Source: Peptostreptococcus canis (GTDB lineage: Bacteria; Bacillota; Clostridia; Peptostreptococcales; Peptostreptococcaceae). Taken from it: DNA of 64,000 nt. This document shows, piece after piece, positions 36,279 through 44,031 of this stretch. Position 1 is the stretch's first letter. Each line of letters opens with the position of its first letter. The notes below the pieces were generated by a model, which made no database searches, was not told where the DNA came from, and saw nothing but the letters and a program-made list of their open reading frames with translations. The translations under genes and the position numbers were made by a program. The stretch lies in the NCBI RefSeq assembly GCF_014229965.1, contig NZ_JABGBW010000006.1, positions 1 to 64,000 of the forward strand, written 5' to 3'.

Positions 36279-37262
36279 TTATTTATTCTGATCTACAAGA
36301 ATATTAGGGTTAGCAGCATCTTTCCCTACATTGAACTGATCCCATAGTAAGTCTATAGAAACTTTAACGGCTTTCTTCTGGCTTAACTTATCATCGTTAG
36401 CTGGATTCATATTTTCAACTGTTCCTGTAGTATATTTACCACTTGCATCTGGATCCATAGCAACACCTAAGAATAAATCCATTCTATTCTGAGTAGGAGT
36501 ACAAAGGATTTCATTGTTCTTTAATGCAGCCTTAATGTTAGCATTCTTTAGTGCAGATAATCTGATAAACTGTACACCACCTACTGTGAATGTATTATCA
36601 CCATTTGATAAAGTTTTAGCTAGTTTAAATACTTCATAGTCAGCTCCACTTGTTCCTGGTTTAAGTTCTCCATTGATAAGAACAGCTATACCTATCATAT
36701 CTTCTAAATTACCAACATCTGAACCGGCACCAACAGTAAACTTCATATCAGAAAGCTTAGCTGCTATATCACCAATATTTATGATATCTGTACGGAATGC
36801 CTGAGCATATCCTGGATACATCTTGTTTATTTCTAGTTCTATTTTATCAGAACCATTTGTATTTGCAGTTGTATAAGGTCCAACTTGCTTAGGTATAGGT
36901 TTTGCATCTTTCAATTTAGCATCGAAATCAACATTGTTATATCCTTCTGCACGTTTCTTATATTCAGCTATACTACCATCTTTAGCTATCTTGTTGTAAT
37001 CAGAAACTCCTCTCATAAAGAAGTCATCAGCAACATAACCACTATCTCCAATACCATCAACTATACTCCAACCTTTAGGTTTAGTTTCATTATTATACTG
37101 TGCATATAGACCTAAATCTACAAATTCAACACCGAAATCACCTGTTGTGGCTTTAGTATTTACATTTAAAGTATCCGTCCAATAAGCATACCCTGTGCCT
37201 GCTAGAATTAGAGACAAAGCTAAAATACCACCTATTAAATTTTTCTTACTTGAGTTTTTCAT
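36279..37262 (-). CDS. TasA/camelysin-like secreted protein
   Basis: A 327-residue exported protein from the ATG at 37262, which follows AAGGGGG. The hydrophobic signal (LIGGILALSLILAGTGYA) is followed at once by YWTDTLNVNTKATTGDFGVEF, the hallmark N-terminus of SipW substrates such as TasA and camelysin. The mature part is large and has a YPGYAQAFRTDIINIGDIAAKL segment resembling the TasA core. TasA forms biofilm fibres in Bacillus, and a matrix or surface-fibre role is the natural guess. The gene has a possible promoter of its own and a terminator-like repeat after it. Confidence 0.85.
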   Translation of the reverse strand: MKNSSKKNLIGGILALSLILAGTGYAYWTDTLNVNTKATTGDFGVEFVDLGLYAQYNNETKPKGWSIVDGIGDSGYVADDFFMRGVSDYNKIAKDGSIAEYKKRAEGYNNVDFDAKLKDAKPIPKQVGPYTTANTNGSDKIELEINKMYPGYAQAFRTDIINIGDIAAKLSDMKFTVGAGSDVGNLEDMIGIAVLINGELKPGTSGADYEVFKLAKTLSNGDNTFTVGGVQFIRLSALKNANIKAALKNNEILCTPTQNRMDLFLGVAMDPDASGKYTTGTVENMNPANDDKLSQKKAVKVSIDLLWDQFNVGKDAANPNILVDQNK

Positions 37263-37345
37263 AATTCTTCCCCCTTTTCTTACAAAAAACATTTACAAAC
37301 TTAATTTTTCAACTGCACCTCACATTTGTTTTTTACTGTAATTAA

Positions 37346-37374
37346 AGTATATAGAAATATGAAAATATTCAAAA
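37346..37374 (-). promoter_or_regulatory. Candidate promoter of the TasA-like gene
   Basis: On the minus strand TTTTGA and TATACT are 17 bases apart (or TTGAAT with a 15-base spacer), about 85 bases before the start codon. This would give the gene a separate transcript with a leader of some 75 bases. Confidence 0.4.
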
Positions 37375-37418
37375 CCCTCCTGAGATATATTTTAACTGCC
37401 CAACAAGTATAAACCTTT

Positions 37419-37436
37419 ATACTACTTTAGTAGTAT
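37419..37436. promoter_or_regulatory. Palindrome upstream of the TasA-like gene, possible operator
   Basis: ATACTACT-TT-AGTAGTAT has perfect eight-base arms and lies about 45 bases upstream of the candidate promoter. The smaller palindrome TAGTACTA follows at 37440. It is a plausible site for the response regulator encoded in the same island, but this is inference. Confidence 0.4.
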
Positions 37437-37491
37437 TTTTAGTACTATTTCTTATTCTATTTTTAATATTTTTTATATAAATACTCTTAGA

Positions 37492-38604
37492 TTATTCAAC
37501 TTTAAACATATATACATATTTTTCTCCAAAAACATAAAATTCTCCTTTGTCTGGAAGTAAATTTACACCTAAAGCATAAAATATTGGTTTTCTTATTTCT
37601 TCAGAAAGTATAATCATACTTTCTATATCATCCAATTTCAATATATTTTTTTCTATAATTTCAGGCATATTCTTCAAACATATCATCCTATTACCATATT
37701 TTTTTATAATATTGTTCAGTTTTAAATCCCACAACTCTTCCTCACTTTTTTCTTTTGTTTTTGTTCTTAAAAGAGTAAATACAATAGCTACAATCCCTAT
37801 TAAACAGAATAGAATATAGGGAATATATGATTTAATATTTGATAATGTTTTCTTATTGATAGGTTCACCTATTCCACCTTTTTTTATAATAGTTTTTGGT
37901 TTTGTAACACTATAAAAAGTTTCATCATCTATATTTATTGATACTTTATATGAAAAAGGATATTCTTTTGAATCAAAAATGTATTTCCCTTCAAAAAGTA
38001 TATAAAAATCATTTAGTGTACTTCCTCCTATTTCTGTTTCTGCACTATCAATAATTTTTTTATATTCTTTAGGATTGATTGACAAACTTTCTTTTATAGA
38101 AACATTTTTTCTTTTTTCTTTATCTATTCGTCCTGATTTTAGTGGAAACTTTTTCTCATATACATTTAACCTTGATTCTTCATCAGTTTGATATCCATTT
38201 ATAACAGCAGAAATACTATATGTTCCTGACAATTTTATATTTTCTTTTAAAAACACATTTGATCTGAAATATATTTCAATATAATCAGTTAATTTTACCG
38301 GATATAAATATTTTTCACCCAACCATTCTTTCCCCAAGGTTTTATTAGGTAACATATAAACCTTGTAATTAGAATCTGCATTTATATAATATGTATTTTT
38401 ATATGAGAGGGGCTGTGAATTCTTTTCATTTTTGCTTGGAGCTAAAAATAAGATCCCTACTCCCCCTATGAGTAATAATACAATCCCTATTATTACTATT
38501 GCTTTTCTTTTTCCTTTTTCTATAGTAATTATATTTTCGTTATTTTCAAATTCATTTATATTATTATCTTTTCCCTTTTTTTTATCAAATAAATTACTTC
38601 CCAT
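37492..38604 (-). CDS. DUF5305-like membrane protein
   Basis: A 370-residue protein with a short charged cytosolic start, one membrane helix (about 35-54), a long extracytoplasmic domain (about 60-260, rich in beta strands, with NTYYINADSNYKVYMLPN) and a second helix (about 262-282), then a cytosolic tail of some 85 residues. The architecture and the position beside a SipW-type peptidase fit DUF5305. Its role is unknown; it could assist secretion or anchor the fibre proteins. Its start codon overlaps the end of the peptidase gene by one base. Confidence 0.7.
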   Translation of the reverse strand: MGSNLFDKKKGKDNNINEFENNENIITIEKGKRKAIVIIGIVLLLIGGVGILFLAPSKNEKNSQPLSYKNTYYINADSNYKVYMLPNKTLGKEWLGEKYLYPVKLTDYIEIYFRSNVFLKENIKLSGTYSISAVINGYQTDEESRLNVYEKKFPLKSGRIDKEKRKNVSIKESLSINPKEYKKIIDSAETEIGGSTLNDFYILFEGKYIFDSKEYPFSYKVSINIDDETFYSVTKPKTIIKKGGIGEPINKKTLSNIKSYIPYILFCLIGIVAIVFTLLRTKTKEKSEEELWDLKLNNIIKKYGNRMICLKNMPEIIEKNILKLDDIESMIILSEEIRKPIFYALGVNLLPDKGEFYVFGEKYVYMFKVE

Positions 38605-39827
38605 TAATTTACAACCCCCTCTGGAATATCATCATTACTTTTTAACATATAAATCGGAATGCCTATTTTGGGAATTACTTTTATTACTATTCCTTTCACA
38701 TCATTAGGATTAACAGAATCTACATCCTCACTTTTATTGTTGTCTCCCTTTGTCCTAAAAGTAATATTTCCTGCCTCATCTTCCTCTATCTTTTTAATTC
38801 TATGAGTTATGGTAAAATTTTCACGTTTGAAATTTATGATATCCCCCTCTTTTAGTTTGTATATTTCTTTTTCCTCTAGTATTTTTTTAATAATTATTAC
38901 ATCCCCGGGATACATCTTTGGTTGCATACTCCCCGTAAGTATAACAGATGGATAAAATAAAAAAACACCTACTATAAACCAGGAGAAAATAATTGAAACA
39001 GAAAGTAGTATAAAGTAAAAATATCCAAACTCTGCCTTACTACTTCTTACGATTTTATCTGCCCTATATATTTCACAACGCTCCCAAAAATACATTCCAA
39101 GTAGTATCGGAATTACCAGTCCTATTGCACCATCTACCAACCATGAAAACTCGGGTATAAAAGGAAAAAACTTAAAAAAACCTTCTACCATTCCATAATA
39201 TATAATCCCTGATATTGCCCCTCCATAAAAAACTAAAACGGATAATAAAAAGTTTCTTGAAAATACCGGTAAAATATCACGCACCAGATATGCTAAAATA
39301 GATTCTGCATCTTTAAGATTTTGTATTTTTCCAAAATTTATTTCCGTTAATGCAATTATAATTGTAAATATAACAATTGCTGTCAATTTATGTTTTAATA
39401 TTTTCCATGATACACTTACAATATAGTCTCTTATCATTTCCCTTGATACTATTACCGGTACAATTGTTATTATATTTAAAAAAACACCTAAAAATGAACT
39501 ATCATATGGACTTCTTTTTAAACATTTCATAAGTACGCCTACCAAAAAACTAACTGTTATAAAGAAAATCGCCCCAGATATAGAATACATTTTAGCTTGT
39601 TCTTTCACTTTGGTTCTTCTTATCATATAGTTAGATGGTATAAATAATAACTGAATTATTATAATGCTCCCCCAATATATAAAAGCAATATATGGAGAAG
39701 CATTAAAAATATTCCTTAAACTGGGTACTACTGGTACTACTAACAGCATTAAAAGTATTATCACAAACATTTTAGGTGAATAATTATATCCTATGTCAAA
39801 CTTTTTAATCTGTATGTTCTGTAGCAC
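38604..39827 (-). CDS. SipW-type signal peptidase I fused to a large membrane domain
   Basis: A 407-residue protein. The C-terminal 120 residues are a signal peptidase I of the ER/archaeal type: Ser300 in ILTGSMQPKM, His342 in ITHRI replacing the bacterial lysine, and Asp362 in KGDNN. The first 290 residues hold about eight membrane helices not present in classical SipW (about 190 residues). SipW enzymes release TasA-like proteins, and three such candidates lie in this operon. The function of the membrane domain is unknown. The start overlaps the preceding gene by 23 bases. Confidence 0.88.
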   Translation of the reverse strand: MLQNIQIKKFDIGYNYSPKMFVIILLMLLVVPVVPSLRNIFNASPYIAFIYWGSIIIIQLLFIPSNYMIRRTKVKEQAKMYSISGAIFFITVSFLVGVLMKCLKRSPYDSSFLGVFLNIITIVPVIVSREMIRDYIVSVSWKILKHKLTAIVIFTIIIALTEINFGKIQNLKDAESILAYLVRDILPVFSRNFLLSVLVFYGGAISGIIYYGMVEGFFKFFPFIPEFSWLVDGAIGLVIPILLGMYFWERCEIYRADKIVRSSKAEFGYFYFILLSVSIIFSWFIVGVFLFYPSVILTGSMQPKMYPGDVIIIKKILEEKEIYKLKEGDIINFKRENFTITHRIKKIEEDEAGNITFRTKGDNNKSEDVDSVNPNDVKGIVIKVIPKIGIPIYMLKSNDDIPEGVVN

Positions 39828-40101
39828 TATTATCTACCCCCTGTTCCGGAATAAGTTGTTCACTTTCTATTTTATCAACATTATCATCTGAATTCTTTTC
39901 ATCAGCAGATTTATCACCATTAGATTCATTCTTTGAATCTATTACTTTATCTTTATCTGATTCACTAGTATAATTAATATTTATGTCATAGAATACCGCT
40001 GTCTCGGTTTTAATCAATAATTTATCACACCAATATCCACACACTTTTACTCCTGATAATAGAAAAGCTATCGAAATAATAAATAATGTTATTTTTTTCA
40101 T
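39805..40101 (-). CDS. Small TasA-like protein with acidic tail
   Basis: A 98-residue protein with a signal-like hydrophobic start (ITLFIISIAFLLSGVKV) followed by CGYWCDKLLIKTETAVFYDI. This segment lines up with the TasA-like N-terminus of the larger substrates (YW, two residues, then LxIxT). The remaining 55 residues are an acidic, low-complexity tail rich in Asp, Glu, Ser and Lys. Two cysteines flank the YW motif. It may be a mini-substrate, a chaperone or an anchor (compare TapA), but no orthologue is recognised. It overlaps the peptidase gene. Confidence 0.7.
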   Translation of the reverse strand: MKKITLFIISIAFLLSGVKVCGYWCDKLLIKTETAVFYDININYTSESDKDKVIDSKNESNGDKSADEKNSDDNVDKIESEQLIPEQGVDNSATEHTD

Positions 40102-40132
40102 TTGGATCCCTCCTTTTTTGCCCTTTGTTTTG

Positions 40133-40858
40133 CTATTGTTGTTCTAAATGGTATGGAATTTCACATGAATAAATAACTATAGCTCCGTTTTTTTCTCTAT
40201 TTTGGTTTCTCAATCCCACATATTCATTCAATTTATTTCTATCAATTTTTAAATCTGATGGTAATTTATTTATTTCATCTATACTTTCTTGAGTTAAACT
40301 TAAATATATATTTCCATTTTGATTATTTTGTCCATTAAATTCATTATAAAAATCAAATTTTAATGGTATCATAAAATCATTCAGGTCAGCATAATATGAC
40401 TTTCCCTCCATTATGAGAATAACCTTCTGTGCTTTAAGTTCAACTGTATCCATTTTTTTATTTAACTCTAATTTCCTTTCTTTAAACCTATTCACAGAGC
40501 TTTTTTCACTTTTATCAACTGTGAATTTTATTCTAATTAAATTTCCATCAAGCAAATCATTTTTTGGAATCCCTTGATTAAACATTATATTTAAAATTTT
40601 TCTTTTATCATCTAGCACAAAATCTGCATCAATTGATTTAATTACATCGCCGTTCGATTTGACAATATCAGCCGAGTATTTCTCGTCTACTGGTCCATTA
40701 AATAATACTTCCATTGAACCACTTGATAAAAATGTGTCTATATTCATGTTAGAATTCCATGTCGAATAAGTACTTCCCATCGCTGTCATACTTACCATAA
40801 ATAACAAAAATATAGATATTTTTCCTAAAATAACACTTGCTTTCTTTCTTCGCATCAT
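40133..40858 (-). CDS. Second TasA-like exported protein
   Basis: A protein of about 241 residues from the ATG at 40858, six bases after AAAGG; the longer frame has no ribosome site. A basic start and hydrophobic segment (ISIFLLFMVSMTAMG) lead into STYSTWNSNMNIDTFLSSGSMEVLF, which follows the pattern of SipW substrates. The mature domain has DADFVLDDKRKILNIMF and a KFTVDKSEKSS region and no recognised catalytic motif. It is the first structural gene after the response regulator and probably begins the peptidase operon. Confidence 0.75.
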   Translation of the reverse strand: MMRRKKASVILGKISIFLLFMVSMTAMGSTYSTWNSNMNIDTFLSSGSMEVLFNGPVDEKYSADIVKSNGDVIKSIDADFVLDDKRKILNIMFNQGIPKNDLLDGNLIRIKFTVDKSEKSSVNRFKERKLELNKKMDTVELKAQKVILIMEGKSYYADLNDFMIPLKFDFYNEFNGQNNQNGNIYLSLTQESIDEINKLPSDLKIDRNKLNEYVGLRNQNREKNGAIVIYSCEIPYHLEQQ

Positions 40859-40950
40859 CTTCATCCTTTCAAATAAATATATAGTAATTATAAGTAGAAT
40901 ATTGTTTTCATTATGCTTTTTATTTAATATCAAAATACAAAGTATATACT

Positions 40951-41592
40951 TTAACTGCTAAATTTCATACTTAACTTTAATTTAGCCCTATTTCTATTTG
41001 CAAATAAAATAGCTTCTACTCTATTTTCTAACTCTAATTTACTTAAAATATTTGATATATGCTTTTTTACAGTACCTTCAGATATAAAAAGTTTTTTGCT
41101 TATTGTCATGTTGGAATAACCATTATTTAATAAACACAATACTTCTTTTTCTCTTTTCGTAAGTGTATTTAACAATTTTTCTTCATCTGACAAATCACCT
41201 ATGCTCTCAATTAAAGCAGCCGAATAAAATTTCTCACCTCTTCCAACTACTTTAAGGCCATATACTATATCGTCTATAAAAGCATCTTTTAGTAAATAAG
41301 CATCTACTCCTAAAGATTTTGCGTACAAAAAATCATTTTCATCTGATGAAGATGTAATCATGAAAGTCTTTGTATCAATATGTTTTCTTTTCATCCATTC
41401 TAGAAAATCAAAACCACTTTCTTTACCAAGATTTATATCAACAAATACCATGTCAATGTTAGATTCTTTCATATAGTCGATCGCTTCGCTAACATTACCT
41501 GCTTGAAGTATCTCTTCCTCTGGTTTATACATATGTATAATTGCCTCCAACCCCTGCCTAGCTATAGGATGATCATCTAAAACAAGTATCAT
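40951..41592 (-). CDS. NarL/LuxR-type response regulator
   Basis: A 213-residue regulator with a receiver domain (1-120; phospho-acceptor Asp52 in VDINLG, acidic pair DD at 6-7) and a LuxR-type helix-turn-helix (about 143-205, LTKREKEVLCLLNNGYSNMTISKKL-like, with SEGTVKKHISNIL). It pairs with the histidine kinase 18 bases upstream. Its place at the head of the TasA/SipW cluster suggests it controls that cluster. GGGGGAG precedes the ATG. Confidence 0.93.
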   Translation of the reverse strand: MILVLDDHPIARQGLEAIIHMYKPEEEILQAGNVSEAIDYMKESNIDMVFVDINLGKESGFDFLEWMKRKHIDTKTFMITSSSDENDFLYAKSLGVDAYLLKDAFIDDIVYGLKVVGRGEKFYSAALIESIGDLSDEEKLLNTLTKREKEVLCLLNNGYSNMTISKKLFISEGTVKKHISNILSKLELENRVEAILFANRNRAKLKLSMKFSS

Positions 41593-41610
41593 TTTTTCTC
41601 CCCCTTTTCA

Positions 41611-43218
41611 CTATCTAGGTAAATTAAATTTTATTTTTGTCCCTATATTGTATTTTGATTCTAATGCTACAGTTCCTTTTAGTAAAGATGTTATATTTCT
41701 CATATTTTTTAGACCATTTCCTTCTAAAAATTCTTTGTCTTCCTTGGAAAATCCAATTCCATCATCTTCAATAACTAAATTGATATTTTTTGAATCTAAT
41801 TTTAACTTCAAACTGATGTTATTAGCTTTTCCATGCCTAATGGCATTATTGACCGCTTCACATGAAATTCTATAAATAGCTATTTTTTGCGCTGCAGTCA
41901 TATAATCAGAATCTGAATCAATATCTAAAATAATCGATGCACTACTTAGGTTCTGAACCTCTTGCATATATGCTTCAAGAGTTCCTATAAAAGTATTTAT
42001 GGTTTCCTTAAAACTTCTTCCATATATACTCTCTCTCAATTCAGACATAGTAGACTCAACAGACTTTTTTAACATACCTATATAACTTTTTAACTCCTCT
42101 TTGCTATCATCATCTAAATCACTTTCAAAAACCTTCAAACTACATACTATGCCAAAAAGCTTTTGTATAACAGTATCGTGAATTTCATTTGCTATACGAT
42201 TTTGTTCTTGCATAATAATAAATTTTTCCATTTGACTATAAACATCAAGATTTTTAAAAATAATTTCTATTAGATGCAAATAAAACTCCTCTTTTTTTTC
42301 ATTTTCTTCATTAGATAATTCTCTAATTAAGGCTCCCCTACAAGTTATCTCCTTTCCTATAATATTTGCCTCATAACTTTTATTTTTTCCTAATATTATT
42401 TTTTTAATATCAGAATTATCTTTAAAAATATTTTCACTAATTTTCAAACATAATTCTTCTATTAATTCACCGGAAATCTTTTTATCAATTCCATAAATCT
42501 CATTTAACTCGATTTCTCCATTCGCATCAAATTTCAGTAAAATACATCCTGAATTAGCTACAGTCCCCCTCAGCAGAACAGATAATTCTTTTAGTATTTC
42601 ACTTGGATTTGTCATAGCAAATAGATTAAATGTTTCATGTAAATTTGTAAGTTCTGTAAAAGCTTCTTCACTTTTTTCTTTTTCATATTCAAGTTTTTTA
42701 TTTAATGAAGCTAAAAGGTCATTTTGCTTATCTATATATCCAATATAGAAACGTAATACATAAAACCCACCTATTGTCATTATCATTCCCAAGCAAACAT
42801 TTAGCTCTTGATAAGATAATTTACTATTTGAAACACCTATTGCCGCCCATGAAAAAGACCACAAAGATGCCATAAGTGTAATTAATATACTCTTTTCTAA
42901 TGCAATCATCGTAAGTATACATCCTATCTGATACCATAAATATGGACTTGAAAATCCACCGCTAAGAAAAATGAATATACTGTGTGCTACTACTTCAATT
43001 GTAAACATTAATCGAAGCCATAACTCATATTCTGCAATTTTTTTATATATCCAAGAGCTTATTAAACAAGAACTACACATCCCTAACGCAACTCCCCAAT
43101 AAGCCAGACTTCCATAGTTATCGGCTGTTGCAAAGTACACAATAGTAGAAATTACTAAAGTAAGTATTCTATATCCTATACATATATCGAGATATGATGG
43201 TAAACATTTTTCTTTCAA
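41611..43218 (-). CDS. Sensor histidine kinase (HisKA_3 family)
   Basis: A 535-residue membrane kinase of the NarX/LiaS/DesK superfamily. Five or six N-terminal membrane helices (about 10-165) form the sensor, followed by a coiled coil, a GAF-like domain (about 200-325) and the dimerisation domain with the phosphorylated His347 in NEIHDTVIQKL. The ATPase domain has CEAVNNAIRHGK and DDGIGF, then NGLKNMR. The membrane part has no known signal. The start is TTG at 43218 with AGAGGTG upstream. It is co-transcribed with the response regulator. Confidence 0.93.
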   Translation of the reverse strand: MKEKCLPSYLDICIGYRILTLVISTIVYFATADNYGSLAYWGVALGMCSSCLISSWIYKKIAEYELWLRLMFTIEVVAHSIFIFLSGGFSSPYLWYQIGCILTMIALEKSILITLMASLWSFSWAAIGVSNSKLSYQELNVCLGMIMTIGGFYVLRFYIGYIDKQNDLLASLNKKLEYEKEKSEEAFTELTNLHETFNLFAMTNPSEILKELSVLLRGTVANSGCILLKFDANGEIELNEIYGIDKKISGELIEELCLKISENIFKDNSDIKKIILGKNKSYEANIIGKEITCRGALIRELSNEENEKKEEFYLHLIEIIFKNLDVYSQMEKFIIMQEQNRIANEIHDTVIQKLFGIVCSLKVFESDLDDDSKEELKSYIGMLKKSVESTMSELRESIYGRSFKETINTFIGTLEAYMQEVQNLSSASIILDIDSDSDYMTAAQKIAIYRISCEAVNNAIRHGKANNISLKLKLDSKNINLVIEDDGIGFSKEDKEFLEGNGLKNMRNITSLLKGTVALESKYNIGTKIKFNLPR

Positions 43219-43254
43219 AGAAACACCTCTTTCGTTAACTATCTCTATCTTTAA

Positions 43255-43283
43255 ATTTTAAAAATTTATGAGTAATAAAACAA
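43255..43283 (-). promoter_or_regulatory. Candidate promoter of the two-component operon
   Basis: On the minus strand TTGTTT and TAAAAT are 17 bases apart, about 40 bases upstream of the kinase TTG. The match is modest and the surroundings are AT-rich. Confidence 0.35.
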
Positions 43284-43858
43284 ATATAAGATACAGTATA
43301 AAAAATAAATTTTTAAAAACATACATACAAAAACAGAATAAAGTGAATACTTAAATTACTAATTTTAAACACTGCTTTTTCAGTTAAACTATATAAATTT
43401 ATGGAATATAGTGATAATAAAAACTAACATATTTTAAAAAATATTAAGTTGTCAAAGTTCATATATTTTTATTATTTATACCAAAAATACATTTTAAAAG
43501 AATAGAATAATATATTAAAAATTGCATTCTAAATTAAATTCATAATATTAAAAAAACGTTTTCCTATTAAGCACACTCTATTAATATTTCTAAAGAAAAT
43601 CATTAGTTTACTTGTTATATATATTATAGCAAAGTAAGCGAATAAAAACAACTTTTTTTCATTCGTTAAAAATGCATGCATTATTAATCATCATAAATAA
43701 CAATATTATTATTCTTTATTTTATAAAGTTTATTTATGTATTTTATAAAAATATTAATATATAGAAAAATAATTATATTTTTTTAAAATACATTTAATAT
43801 ACTCTTTGCTTTTTAGTAATTATATATTTATGTACATGATGTGTTTTATTACAAAAAT

Positions 43859-43925
43859 AACATTGATAGTATATCAACCTTTATACGTTAACCAAATACA
43901 AAAATTGATATATTCTATCAATGTT
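43859..43925 (-). repeat. Palindromic intergenic element, copy 3
   Basis: Arms AACATTGATAG-T-ATATCAA and TTGATAT-ATT-CTATCAATGTT pair over 18 bases around a 27-base loop. The GATAG/CTATC core is shared with the other two copies, while the outer bases have changed in both arms together (GCG/CGC to ACA/TGT), keeping the pairing. A short T-run follows on the minus strand, downstream side. Confidence 0.7.
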
Positions 43926-44031
43926 ATAACTAATTAAAGCATTAAATTATTATTTTAATATTTATTTAAATTCTCATAAAAATAATCTTACATTTTATGA
44001 TTAAATTCAAATACTATCAATTATACTAACT

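Larger units (their letters stand above)
43219..44031. other. Long AT-rich intergenic region between glyS and the kinase gene
   Basis: These 813 bases hold no recognisable gene on either strand. They contain the third palindromic element (43859-43925) near the glyS end and a possible kinase promoter near the other end. The rest is AT-rich filler with no clear repeats. The length is exceptional for this otherwise gene-dense window. Confidence 0.6.
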
